DNA from: Hexactinellida sp. DTS-2022
Taxonomy: Eukaryota; Porifera; Hexactinellida
Direction of reading: 5' to 3'
Assembly: GCA_028753945.1 (NCBI GenBank)
Contig: JAPNXP010000002.1
Span: forward strand, 11,594,001-11,658,000
Length of the DNA stretch: 64,000 bases
In this document: in pieces, positions 41,711 to 53,901 of the stretch
How positions within the stretch are numbered: position 1 is the first letter of the stretch
How the letters are laid out: each line of letters opens with the position of its first letter
Notes under the pieces: model-generated
Seen by the model: only the letters and a program-made list of their open reading frames with translations
What the model was told of the DNA's origin: nothing
Databases searched by the model: none
Translations under genes and position numbers: made by a program

Positions 41711-44700
41711 GGTAGTGAAACAAGTTCACACTTTCTAGATTAATTAATTAAACATATTTTTTTTTCTAAATTTACTCTCTACTACAATAAATTATCCCGT
41801 TGAATTATCACAATTGAAAGAATTAATTGTAATCCACTTGCTTAAAATTTAAAAGAAGGCCGAGTTTAACCTATCTATATTCTCCCTTATTGATTAATTA
41901 ATTAATACAATTAATTAATAGTAGCAACTCCATTTTATTTAATTAATCTTATTAATTAATGGACAAAGAAACATCTAAATAATAGAGTAAGCATACAATT
42001 TATTTTAGTTTCCAATGATATGCCTCCACTTCTCTGAAGCCTCAAGCAAAGTATTCCCTTCTGATCTTCTCCCTAATTTTATTTTCAAAAAGCATCTCTC
42101 ATTCTCCAGGAATCCCCTGTTTTTAAAATTGTTGGATTGCATTTTAGATTGGCAGCTCGATCTGCTCTTCTTGCTGATTCTGAATATCTTCTATCAACGT
42201 CATAAAATTAATCATTTGAAATATAATTTTTTATTAAGTAATTCTTAATCTGTAACTAATTATAGTTTATAACTTCGTACTTGCTATGAAAGACTCAACG
42301 AAGTCATCAAGATCATTTACAGTGATTGGATTTGATGTATTCTGACTAACAGCTTATATTCTAACCTCAAATTCAGGAATGTAATGTATACGTTGGTTAC
42401 TCATTCACTTGTTCCGATTACATACAAGTAAAGAGGTAGCTTGTTCCGAAAACGATAGCTAAATTCGAAGACTCTTGCAATTATTTCTTTCTTTCGAAGA
42501 TTTTGTTGGCTACAATGCCATGCATCAATCAATTTATTTAAAATTAAAATTAATATTATTGAAATATTTATTTATAATCCTCTTGCCTTCAAGAAAGCAG
42601 GATCTAGTCTAGCTATACGTGTATATATATATAATCCCCCGATGCAAATGGGATAAATTTATAAATAGAAAAATCCCATTTTCACTTTCAATTTGAATTG
42701 AAAGTGAATTAACTTCCGGTTTCAGTTTTACATTCATGTCCTTGGAGGGTTTTAATTAATTAATTAATTATTCAAATTAATCAATGGTAGTAACACAACT
42801 TAATTTAATCTTATTATTAACAAAACAAGCAACTCTAAACTGAGTATAATATGCACTTATTTAAAATATATTTAATAATCGTCCTTATCCTCCAATCGTA
42901 TTATTGTTATTTTAATTTTCAGATTTTTCGCATTCTCTTCATTACATGATCCATCATAGCCGTAATTACTTTTGCGCCTCTCATATGGTATTTATAGTTG
43001 AAAGTTGTAAATCATTATAAATCATTAAAACGGAGTCATGTAACTTTCAAAACGTGATTTAGAACAAGTGCACATATTCTTGAAGCTTATGAAACTTCCT
43101 AAGTAACTCGATATCTAACTTATCTATCTAATAGTTTATTATCTTATTTGTCAGTCACAACTTTGTTTCGCTACATACATACATTATTATAGCCTGATTA
43201 TAATTATATTTTTTATTAAAATTTACTTTTATACACCCTGTTGTTAGGATTATCCACTAACTAATGCGTTGATCTTTTATAATAAAATTTAATGGCAAAT
43301 ATCAGAGTTACAGTTTCAGAAAGATGTGATCAATATACCACATAACTACGTGTAAAGTATATACAAACTGATCCATCAAAAATACACGAATGCCGGACGG
43401 GACAAACTCGTTCTGGTTTGTACAACGTTCTGGTTTGTACTATGTTCTGGCACGATTCTTCTCGCAGAGTAAAAGATAAAATGTTTTGAAACTTCCTGTT
43501 AGTAACCTATATGAAAATATAATCAATTATGCTGTGAAGTAGTGTTAATTAATTGATAATTAATTAATAGTAGGTTGGTTCCTCAGTATGGCAAGTATTA
43601 ACCTTTAGTATACAAGAAAGTCATTATAATATGGCACTTTTTAAGAATTTTGTATTAGTTACAGAATCGAATATAATTACACCATCATATAAAAACTTAA
43701 ATGGATTGATTAAAGTTAACTGTTATTGATCTTGGAAAATCATGTTAGTTGCTATTAGCGTCAAAGTAGAATGCTATGCTAATTAGACAATCTAGAACTG
43801 AAAAATTACGAATGCAGCACATGGATGATTCAACTCTAATGTTCCACTAGAACTGCATTCCAATGCTATTTTGGATGTACAGTCTGTTCTCTCTAATTGT
43901 CCACTTCTCTAATAGTCCACTTTTCTAATAGTCCACTTATTTACTTGTCCAAATCAACTATTTATTAATTTGTAATAGTCCATATTCCTAATAAGGATGC
44001 TTAGGGCAGATAAGTAGAAAATATGAAGCATCTGACTCATACTATTATCAATCCTGTTGCATCTCAAATAAAACTCGATGTGAGAAATATCCCACAAGCT
44101 TAGTCAATGTTAACATCCAGCGAAAAATGTTTGATGGGAAGATGGTTTTATACTTAATGGTGTTAGCGGCGCAGATTATAAACTATGCTCAGCCAGGATA
44201 ATGAGTTGCATGACATTGAACTAATTCGAAACGGCGTTCCCATTAAAAGGTCAATCGCAGCTGCTAAATAAATTAAGAAGAATTCCTGGTTTCTTCAGAA
44301 AATTCAAAGATTGAGATTTACACATGAGACTAGCTAATATATAAAGATCATTTGCGAATTTCCGCTTCATGCATAACATGTATCCATTAAATTAATCATG
44401 ACATTAATTTATTACCTACAACACTAAATTGGCATCAATCATCAATTAAGATCAAAGACGGATTGAAGTTTACGTAAGTTATTGTAATCGAGAAAACTGG
44501 CTTAAAAATCGAGTAGACCTGTAATTTAGTGGGTACATACACAAGAAATATTGCTCTTTAGTGTTTACTCAACAAAAACAATTTTATTTTATTGGATTCT
44601 ACTATAACTTCTTCAGGATACAATAATTATTTGAAATGGAACCATAAACAGCTTTCTGTAATAAAAGAGTTTATAATAATTTTATATGGTATTCACTAAA

Positions 44701-45173
44701 TTGCATAAGTAAGCATAAGTCCTTTTGAAGAACGTATGCTTACTTATACAGACGTTGAATAAACTGTTCATAAGATGCAGAGCAAACCTATCACGAAAAA
44801 TTATCTAGTCTCAATACATCAGAAATATTTGTTCGTTTAAGTATAAAGAAAACTAACTTCTCGATACATTCAAAATAATAGCGATTGTGAGAGAGATAAC
44901 ACTTGAGATCATTTTCTAAAAACGGGTAACCAATCATCAATATACCAGGATGAGATGATTATTTCACTAACGCACTTATAATCTTGAATCTTCTCTATTG
45001 ATTAATCAATAAGAAAAACCTATTTTGTTAGTTAACTTCTATAATTAGTGTGACGTGTTAACTATGATACGGGAAGCCCTATATTGTTAGAACATCAGCA
45101 AGCGATTTGATAGGCAGATTGGTTAAAAGATATATTTTATGGGGCTCAGAGAAACATAGACATCTATTTCCAC
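41711..45173. other. 3.4 kb AT-rich region without recognised genes
   Basis: Runs of TTAATTAATTAA recur at 41890-41960, 42750-42770 and 43545-43570. A short hairpin (TAAGTAAGCATA / TATGCTTACTTA) is at 44706-44746 and a pogo-like left end (TACAGTCTGTTCTCTCTAAT) at 43877. No gene recognised. Confidence 0.45.
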
Positions 45174-45356
45174 CAGTGGCGTAGCCAGCCCCGAGTGATT
45201 GCCCGGGCACAGAAAGAGGTTTCCCGGGCCTGTGCCACCCAGGACGGGCTTGGCTACGCCACTGCACTAAATATAACTCCATTGAAAATATTGCCCGGGA
45301 ACAGGAGAAGTTGCCATGGCCTGTTCCCCCCAGGCCCGGGCTTGTCTACGCCACTG
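45174..45356. mobile_element. 183-bp hAT MITE, TSD ATTTCCAC
   Basis: Ends CAGTGGCGTAGCCAGCC and GGCTTGTCTACGCCACTG are inverted with perfect ATTTCCAC flanks (45166-45173, 45357-45364). An internal GGCTTGGCTACGCCACTG at about 45248-45265 suggests a duplicated end. Confidence 0.95.
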
Positions 45357-45517
45357 ATTTCCACTTACCCCAAAAAGAATTTCCAATAGGAAATCGATTT
45401 GGACAAGCTTGATTACATATCATGGACTAAAATTAATCTACTTAACAATCAACACGATCTGGTAAGGAAGCATTTTAATGAATTGTAAATATACAAAATT
45501 ATTTTGCCACTGACAGA

Positions 45518-45687
45518 ATATGTCCCTATAACTCGAGATATGGGGACATATTTATGGTAAATTACGTCATATAAACACACTTTTATGGTTAATTTCCTTA
45601 TAGGGAATCTAGCTTTTTTACCTAAATTGTGTTATCAAAAAAGTAAACTTTCTAAATATGTCCCTATATCTCGAGATAGAGGGACAT
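45518..45687. repeat. pair of ATGTCCCT..CTCGAG..AGGGACAT palindromes
   Basis: Two imperfect palindromes (45518-45551, 45658-45687), each centred on CTCGAG with arms ATGTCCCTATA, about 107 bp apart. Together they could be inverted ends of a small element or a duplicated hairpin. Confidence 0.7.
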
Positions 45688-45754
45688 GCTTTTACTATAT
45701 CCTAAATTTGAATTTCTATATACATTATATGCGAAATGGAGACTAAACAATAAT

Positions 45755-45905
45755 TATACTGTCTATAATACGTTATTATACCCTAGATTAACCTATATAA
45801 AACCATATATCGATATATTTTGTAATAAAATAGTTAGGTCGACTCCGACATCCCTGGTAAAAAATCCACAAGTTACTATGAGGCTTTATGTATAATAGGC
45901 TTTGA
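45755..45905. repeat. interspersed repeat, empty-site copy
   Basis: Matches 22175-22220 joined to 22636-22730, with a single TA where the 415-bp MITE sits in that copy. Confidence 0.8.
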
Positions 45906-46028
45906 TATATCATATCACTTATACATATATTTATAACTGGGTTTGCAATGCAAAATCAGTGGAAATGAATTACACTATATGAAAAAGCGGGAGACTCGTC
46001 AGTAGAGTTACCTCACCCGAAATACACT

Positions 46029-46786
46029 TTAGATTGAGAGTGTTACTTGATAATTCGCCACTGGGAATGTGCCTTTGCAGGTCGCTTTTCTTTTATCTGG
46101 GTTCACCATGATAGGGATTGCGTTTCCTGAATAACCTCGGCCAAAGGTCCCCACAAGATTCGATGTACCTTGCCTTGTGTAGAGAGAAAAGTCGGCGCTA
46201 TTGGAGCTACTTGGTCTGATAAGAGACAAGCGGACTTAAGAGACTATGCTATTGCTGGGCTTATAGACTTTGTTGGCGACATAAATATCCGTCTGGAGTA
46301 GGGCTGAAGCGGCCATAAGTTCTGCATCAGTTCCCCACAGTCCCAGTTGGTACATGAACTTCGTGCTTAGGTGTACAGCTGGAGTAGTGGTTAATATCTG
46401 CTTGAAGTACCAGACTATAATGTCCTCTCCGTCAGCCAGCATGTATCGCGATATCCCCCCTCGAATCTTTGCGTGATCTTCCTCACTGCCGCATACCAGT
46501 TTAGATAGGAATCTAAATAGGCAGTTTCCGTCAGTGCCAATATCATCACAAGTCCAGGGCTCATAGACTTGCAATTTATGCCCTGACAAGTTTGAGTGTT
46601 GGTCTATCGGCCGGTTGTACGGAATTCCGAGAAGGCCGCATTTCTCATTTTCCACTCAACTGTTATGGGCATTATAGTGGAATATGTCGTAGTGAGGTGG
46701 TGGAGGGTTTGAGAAACAGGTCCTACACTAAGCAATTTGTTCTCGATGAACTCCATTGCCAAAAATTGATTAACACAACAATACAT
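46029..46786 (-). pseudogene. OTU-like cysteine protease, outer Ginger-like gene
   Basis: The frame at 46236-46655 contains KCGLLGIPYNRPIDQHSNLS, then DIGTDGNCLFRFLSKL, then GSEEDHAKIRGGISRYM and WGTDAELMAASALLQTDIYV. DGNCLFR is the catalytic Asp-Gly-Asn-Cys motif of OTU-family deubiquitinating proteases, and WGTDAELMAAS fits the OTU core. Upstream, MEFIENKLLSVGPVSQTLHH (46604-46786) is in a shifted frame. A C-terminal block (46029-46229) lacks an obvious catalytic His. A homologous exon at 57220-57792 aligns along most of its length. Both lie 3' of integrase exons on the same strand, so I infer one gene. Likely role: a protease encoded by the element; target unknown. Confidence 0.72.
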
Positions 46787-47202
46787 TATTTATTGTAAAA
46801 CTATCATTGTTTTTACCACAGTAAATACTTTATCACGTATACGGTATCCTCCCCATTCTGGAAAACGGATTTCTTGCCATTCCATTAGGGAGCACAATAT
46901 CTCTCTTCGCAAAAAATAAATATAATAACTTGAACCTAACAGATATAACTTAAATAATAAATAATAACAATTAAACATGTTATTCACGATTGTTTCAGGA
47001 TCTGAATATTTCAGAACTTGATAGCTAATTATATCTGGAACGTAAAATCCTTTATTTGGCTTGGCCTCAAGTTCTTTATGGAGTTTGAAAATGTAAATTC
47101 CGCTTTCCAAAACTCTAAATAATCCAGCTACAGAGAAACACAATATTTCACCATAAATTATAGTTGTTTGGTTAAGTGACTACTCACTTTGAACACGTCC
47201 AA

Positions 47203-47389
47203 GAATTGAGCCTCTGAACAACGGACACCTTGGGACCGGAACCGTTGTCCGTTATTTAGAGGTTGTCCGCTATTTAGAGGTTGCTTTTCTATTAGACATA
47301 TGCTAAATAAATAAATCCGTGCCACGAGGGTTGTCCGTGATTTAGAGGTTGTCCACTATTTGGAGTGTCCGTTATGGGAGGCTCCACTG
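47203..47389 (+). mobile_element. pogo/Tigger-type MITE, copy C (187 bp)
   Basis: Same family as 1355-1541 and 28233-28419; right end GGCTCCACTG plus TA intact, left end mutated. It lies in an inferred intron of the outer integrase-OTU gene. Confidence 0.9.
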
Positions 47390-48255
47390 TAGATATAATA
47401 ACAATCGTGTTAGTTTCAAAAAAATATTCAAGAAAAGGTACCTTGCTAAGACTTTTTAATTTTTAATTTGTATGTCTGTCGTTTGGGGGCTGGATTTCGC
47501 TTAGTTTCTTTCCTCCTGTGGTAAGGTGGAGAAATGTGAAGTGGAACTATTTTATGTCTGAATCTTTGCTCACACTAAAGCATAAGTCTCGGTTACTTAT
47601 GCAGCTGTCAAGGACCCGAGGTACTTAGGTTCTCCCTTCGTTCCAGGCATATCTTTCGCTTTTCGTATGTTGCGAACCAGAATCTAATCTCCATTCTAAT
47701 CTCCATTCCTAATATCCGACCTAAAAAATATGCTTGTTGTATCCAACTTCACATAATACGCGTTTATATAATTAGATCCAAACTTACATGTCTTCATTAT
47801 TTTGCTATTAAATGCTCGTTTTTGCAGCAATTGTTCATTACTGATGTTGTCATTAGCATCTTCTCTAGATAAATCACAGATATTGATTAATTCGCCTACC
47901 CAATCGTCTTGTTACTGTGTGGATGGTAAGGTACAGTTTACGATTATCCAATCTCAATCCTTTGTGAAACTCCTGAAACACTTATTGGAAATTAAATTAC
48001 AGATATTGAAGGATATGTGAATTCATTAAATAGAACTATAAGAACATATCAATCAGATTGTCCAAGTTACCTTGCTGACAAACTTATGCCCTTGGTCATG
48101 TTGTATTATGCAAGGAACGCCCAACTTGAGATATAGATCCTGTAGCTGACTTAATACCTCCTTGGTTGTCTTTCTTCTAAGGGGTCGAACAGCACAGAAT
48201 AACTTGGAGAGATTGGAGATAACAAGTGGAGACCAAGATAATCCTAACAAGAAGC

Positions 48256-48284
48256 TTCAACCGATCCCTCACTAATAGGGATCG
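48256..48284. repeat. 29-bp hairpin AACCGATCCCT..AGGGATCGGTT
   Basis: Perfect 11-bp inverted arms with a 7-base loop, directly upstream (minus strand) of the integrase exon. Confidence 0.85.
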
Positions 48285-48622
48285 GTTAACGCTTCGTGTT
48301 TGGATTCGGTGGCAGAGTAGATGTAATTTGGCAGATGTGACATGTTTTCACCAGAAAGAGATAGTTATAAAATGACAACAATCATCGTTCTTTTGTATTG
48401 TATGCAGTGTCAACACTTAACTTTTCGCAACGTAGCATTGTTCGTGTAAATAAATGCATGACAAAGCTGATTATTCTATTGGTGCGATTTTCAACACTTA
48501 GATTCTATACTGCAAAACAGCATTGATGCACGACAAAATTTATGTTTTGACTAATGGATCTAAGCTTCACTTGCAGTGCGAAAGTAAACCATGTGATGTA
48601 AATATCATTCATCAGTCAACAT

Positions 48623-48882
48623 TCCGTATTTATTCGAATAATAGCCTAGGCGATTATTGTTTTATGCCATTTTCTGACCAATAATATTTGTGAATTTTCG
48701 AGAATATCACATGTTGATACCATTTATTTAGTATAGTCGGTTGATAATCGTATTGCGACTAATATTCGATAAAGAAATTTACTCAAGGTACCGATAGTAA
48801 ATTTGTATTTGCTAATTTTGGGGGCTTTTATTGGAGGTAGGCGATTATTCGAATAGGGGCTACTATTAGAGTATACAGTATA
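48623..48882. mobile_element. about 260-bp MITE (CCGTATTTATTCG family), copy 1
   Basis: Left CCGTATTTATTCGAATAATA and right GGCTACTATTAGAGTATAC are loosely inverted; TTTTCGAGAATATCACAT in the interior is shared with a second copy at 61504-61753. Each copy lies in an inferred intron of the outer integrase-OTU gene. Confidence 0.75.
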
Positions 48883-49279
48883 CATTATACGGTATATATG
48901 TGGGAAATTATATTACTTTCTGAAGATCAAAGGAATCGATGAACAACTATGTACCACATATTTTGAGTTTAAAGCTCCAATTAATTAACGTTTTTCTTTT
49001 ACAGACATTGAAAAAATTTCTATTTTATATGACTTAATAATTAATCAATTGTCTTACAAACAGGTTAACATAAAGTTGATAACTTACATATTCAATAACG
49101 TCTTTATTGAGTCCTGGCCAAAAATATTTCTGCTTGATGGCTTTGTTGCATGATATTTTGGGACCCGTGAGATTCTGAGAATTGTATTATCAAACCATGG
49201 ATGTGCTATGAGAAATTATACAGTGATATTTTGAGACACTATAAAAGGAAATTTTGGCTTATTTTTACATTTTATCATA

Positions 49280-49798
49280 GACTCCTTAAGATAAGGAATG
49301 GAACTTCGCGATCTCGGGGTTTTTAACTTGAGTCTGAGAGGCTTCCAATTATAAAAATTGAAAAAGCATTAGGTTACCGGTTTCCAAATGTGATTTTTGG
49401 CATGTAGGGGTAACTTTTGGCACCCGTCAACAATTTGAGGTTTTCACTCAAAATTTCTCACACCTCGACAAGTTATGACGTCATTGTCACATTTCGAGAA
49501 CCCTGAAAAGTCACTTAATCGCACATAATTCGCGCAATCTATGAGATAAAAATATGAAAATTTTAGTAGAACATGCACATTAATGAAGCGGACACTTTCG
49601 TCACACCAGATTTTCAATATGCTTGCTCATTATCACATGATGACGTAATCACTAAAATTTCACATTTTATAATTTGACTATTTAGGCCTATTTACGCTTT
49701 ATAATCAATGTTAGAAGTGTATAAACCACACACCAACCTCGAAGCGGTTGGTGTGTGGTTGGGTTCTGCCGCAAAGCGACCTAGCAAGCGAGGCGCCC
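49280..49798 (+). repeat. Helitron-like non-autonomous repeat, copy 2
   Basis: Shares ACTTTTGGCACCCGTCAACA, GACAAGTTATGACGTCATTG and the hairpin CACCAACCTCGAAGCGGTTG with other copies and ends CCCTAG followed by T. An inverted partner lies at 49843-50115. Confidence 0.75.
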
Positions 49799-49842
49799 TA
49801 GTATATATAGATATACTGTAGTATCAATCTATATAGATACTA

Positions 49843-50115
49843 GCGTGCTTCATTGATTGCTGAATTATGCGCGATTAAGTGACTTTTCAGGGTTCTTGAA
49901 ATGTGACAATGACGTCATAACTTGTCGAGGTGTGAGAAATTGTGAGTGAAATCCGCAAATTGTTGACGGGTGCCAAAAGTTACCCATACTTGCCAAATAT
50001 CACATTTGGAAACCGGAAACCTAATGCTTTTTCAATTTTTATAATTGGAGCCTCTCAGACTCAAGTTAAAACCCCGAGATCGCGACGTTCCAGTCCTTAT
50101 CTTATGGAGTCTATG
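49843..50115 (-). repeat. Helitron-like repeat, inverted and truncated copy 3
   Basis: Complement of 49280-49550 (GTGACAATGACGTCATAACT, TGACGGGTGCCAAAAGTTAC). It lacks most of the hairpin part. With copy 2 it forms an inverted pair of about 830 bp inside the left end of the 12-kb element. Confidence 0.75.
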
Positions 50116-51198
50116 GTTTTTATTGTGAATTTATTTCAAGAATGAGACGCGTGAGATTCTGAGACATTGTATTAGCAAACCATGGATGTCTATAAGAAAA
50201 CTATACAGTGATTTTTGAGACTCTTCTATAAAAGGAATTTTTGCATTATTTTTTCTGTTCATTATGAATTTAAGCTAAGTTATACCAGTAACCCAATGTC
50301 CAGTGTATATCTGATTTATCTAGTTTTTCCTAATCTAATAATTTCCAAATTCAGGAAATGGTTATAATACTAACAATTGCAGGGACACAACTTTAATTAA
50401 CTATATACAGAAACAACTATTACAAACAAATAAAATAAAAATTCTAAATTAATTTAAATGAAACATCTATCTACGTGTATACTATTAAAACACAAGGGTG
50501 GGTGTACATGTGTATATGTTGTAGGCGAAATTGAGTTTCAGTCCAAATTGAGTCTCAATTTCGCCTAGTCCAAATTGAGTCATACTTATAGAAGATGTTT
50601 AAATAAATATTATGGGTTGTTAAAAATTCATTATATGCCAGGTATGAATCCAGTTATTTGTTTACTTCTAAATGTGAATACTAGGTAAACGAGTATGCTG
50701 AATACGAATTTAACACTCACAAATTTCTATTATGTCTATTTGTTGTAGTTATTGACAATATAGGTAAACAAGTTTGTAAAATATTAGAATTTACATAGAG
50801 ATTAGACGGTTATTTTAAGTAATTGCATATGCTAAATACGAATTTAGAATTAATTACATATGTATTGCAAATAAGTGCTGTTTGTTGTTAAAGAGACACT
50901 TAGTGATACTTATATTTGAGATACGTACTAATTTCTAAGCCACTTACTGTATAGCGTCAGGAGGGAGAAGTCGACCCCACCCTCAAGTCATGGGGAGGGG
51001 AGAGAGAGTATCTTCTAGTTCCCAATATTATATTCAATGGTAAATTCTTGGGCTACGGTTACGATTCAATTTCTCGCCACGGTTAACCGCCCATGCAGAT
51101 CAACACAGTAGAACATTATTTATACTACATAATTAGTAAGGTTCAGCTTTGCTTTAATTCCTACTACTCTACATTTCGTCCTTCAGAAAATATTAAAT

Positions 51199-52330
51199 CA
51201 AGGCTGGATTCGGTTAACTGCCGCTAATACCGGTTAACTGTACGGATTTTAGTGATCAGTTAACCGATATATTAATATTACAATTCGAAGTGCAAATTTT
51301 TGGATAAAAGTGTGAATTTGCACGCATTTTGTTCAGAATATAATAATTGTTTTATCTTATTACCCATAGTAACACGATATATTTTGGTAACAACAGTGTA
51401 GAAGTAACCTGAAGTGATAAACTTGTACCTATTAAGTAGTATTAACCAATCCCACCCTTAACTATTGTTTATACAAAGCTGGATTTGTTAACCGGCTGGC
51501 TAACCGCTTAACTGTTGCTATTAAATATCGGTTAGCGGTTACAGATTTCGTTAACCAGTTAGCCGGTCTGTTGATAATCAGCAGTATTATTTGGAAATTA
51601 TCTTACAGTACATCCTCGCAAGTCCGACCAGGAGTTCCAACGTATATTACAATGGAATTATACATATTAAGTCTCAGACAATTATTTAGGTAGTATACTA
51701 CATGTTTAGTTTGGATTAAAAAGCTTTGGACAAGTTTGATCCAAATTATCGGAATCTCATGTTATAGAGGCCAATAGAAAATGTATTTACACTTCACTAA
51801 TCCAAACGAATTCACTAATCGAAACAGAATTTTTTTAAATCGGAATACCTCTGTTGGGATTAGCGAGGAAATACATTTAAATAATTAAAAATATCTGAAT
51901 TTTGTTGGAAAAGATGATCATAAATCCATTTCTCATCACCACAATGACTACATTATATATTTTCTGTAACTACACTGTTTCTAACTTGCCCAAATTGCGA
52001 AATGTATTAGTTAATGTACTACTTATACTTATGGGGTAATACTTTATAATACTGAGTCCTACACTGTAGTATAAACAAAACGAATCATACCTGTAGCCTC
52101 AGAATGGTTAACAACCCCACCTTTGGTTTTTAGGAATTTACTACGTATGGCAATGCATAGATTTAAGATTACCATATTCTAACAAAATTTATATAATTTA
52201 GTATTTTATATACGCAATTACATTGATATTATTTAACTAGATTAACAGACCGGTTAACTACTTAATTAAATCTGTAACAGTTAACCAATATTAGCAGCGG
52301 TTAAGCGGTCACCCGGCGAACCGAATTTAG
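51199..52330. repeat. GGTTAACCG palindrome repeats, copies 2-4
   Basis: Blocks at 51199-51263 (GCTGGATTCGGTTAACTGCC), 51474-51570 (GGTTAACCAG-type) and, inverted, 52240-52330 (CCGAATTTAG end). The first and last may be the two ends of one element of about 1.1 kb. Confidence 0.55.
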
Positions 52331-53423
52331 TCTAGAGCTGTGAATTGAGTCTAGTCTGTATGTTCAAATTAAAATAGGTATCGTTTCGCCCCTCATAATA
52401 TTATTTGGGGTGGCCGTTAATAGACAGCCGGGACCCCGGATCAAAACCTCTTGAATAAGAAGGGTTACGCGATAGCAAAACAATTATTGAACTACCAGAA
52501 TTACAACTGGTGGATAACCTTATCCTAAAGATTGCACTATTGTTAGCCCGCCTATGGTCTCGCGGGCACCAAATCCGGCAGTGCTTAAGCAGACCACAAT
52601 AATCTATATATTAAAAGCACAATAGTTCTTTGTGAGTGTGTGTGTGTTTGTCCGGATTACACTAAAGTAATTCTGAGATAAAAAACGCATCTCTGTTTGA
52701 GATAAAAACTAACTAGCGGCCTGCATTTGTCCGACTCCGTATGTCGGCATTTGTCCAAAATTCCAAATATCAAATGTTTAGAATTTTCCGACTCCTTTGT
52801 CTCTATGTTTTATGCTGGCATTTCTCCGACTGTTTAGTAATTATCGTAATGTGAGTATTCAATAACAGTTGTAATTTATTTATGTTTTCACTCAACACAT
52901 TATTTGTTGATAGTATATCTACTTTGCAGATATTGTGTTTAATTTAAACATGATATATTGGCTAATAATAGAATACGTATTAATAAATATATTAATGCTA
53001 TTTAGTAATTGATATTTAAATTAACATGGATTTTACTTTGACTCAATATAAATATAATCGCTGTTCAAATTAAAGAACATCTGAAGGTCACAAGTTGTTT
53101 GTATCCAAAAGAATGATAATCAATTTACTAAGGCTTGTGCTCTTTTTCGTAATGGATGCAATTACGTCCACAGCTAAGCTCAGTCAAGAATTTAATCATA
53201 TTAGTTAGTTTTCACAGTCAATATGTGTTACTGTGCTATTTTTTTTTTCAGTCGTTAAATAACACCTTTTTTATAGAGAGTGCTCCTGAATTAACATTTA
53301 ACAAGGCCTCTTAGTGTGTAAGAGGTTTTCTGCTGAGCCCCTATTGGGGTCGCTGGCTATACTTACTCCTACGCACTTGACACCCACTATAGTTATAGCT
53401 GACTTCGCACCTGTCTAAATATT

Positions 53424-53600
53424 ATATGAATTTACTTATACAGCGATCATCGGCGTTTGTATTACAAAACCTGGCTAGTTTCTACCGATTGTTTTTTTAT
53501 GTTTATAAAAAAAACACCATCGGTAGAAACTAGCCAGGTTATTTAAAACAAACGCCGATGATCGGTGCTACCGATGATCGCTGTATAAGTAAATTCATAT
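53424..53600. repeat. 177-bp hairpin with long arms
   Basis: Arms of about 75 bp run from ATATGAATTTACTTATACAG to its inverted copy ending at 53600, and include TGGCTAGTTTCTACCGAT on one side and ATCGGTAGAAACTAGCCA on the other. The right arm carries a 13-bp duplication of the CCGATGATCG block. Confidence 0.9.
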
Positions 53601-53731
53601 TATATTACTTAGTGAAAGTATAATGAAGCATCTAAATAATTAATTAATATCAATTATATTAATATGATTACAAATTACAATACACATTTGTATGTATGTT
53701 TGAAGGTACGAGAAACGAAATTAATTTTCAG

Positions 53732-53901
53732 ACCCTGTAGACATGCAAATTGGTGTAGATTGCCGCATTAAATTTGAAGAACTTGGATTAACATGTCCTA
53801 TTTGTCATTCACCAATTCAGAGTAGTTTGGAAATAATATCATTTAAAAGTTCTTTAATTCACACACACTGTGACACTGACCTTGAGTTTGAGATTTTCTG
53901 A
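53732..53901 (+). CDS. possible terminal exon with a CPIC zinc-knuckle motif
   Basis: An acceptor AATTTTCAG (53723-53731) is followed by a frame of 56 codons reading DPVDMQIGVDCRIKFEELGL, then TCPICHSPIQSSLEII, ending at TGA. CPIC plus an earlier Cys resembles the end of a RING-type finger, but the other ligands are missing and would need upstream exons. It sits inside the 4.6-kb inverted-repeat element, so it might be a captured gene fragment. Family assignment is weak. Confidence 0.3.

Larger units (their letters stand above)
46787..49147 (-). pseudogene. integrase exons of the outer Ginger-like gene, 3' part
   Basis: Exon at 48053-48250: VISNLSKLFCAVRPLRRKTT, then EVLSQLQDLYLKLGVPCIIQ and HDQGHKFVSK, ending at a GTAACT donor; IIQHDQG holds the second catalytic Asp of a retroviral-type integrase core. 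The next exon (about 47870-47990) reads EFHKGLRLDNRK. At 49088-49147, IKQKYFWPGLNKDVIEY, ending at GTAAGT, is the second half of the zinc-binding exon; its first half lies at 61318-61425. Intron positions match the related gene at 58524-60907. The first-Asp block upstream of 48250 is missing, so the copy is dead. Further frames at 46790-47143 (YDPETIVNN-like, FPEWGGYRIRDKVF) are unassigned exons or intron. Confidence 0.72.

Noticed and set aside
42015-42248. 77-codon plus-strand frame
   Set aside because: Leu/Phe-rich chance frame in AT-rich DNA without family or exon context.
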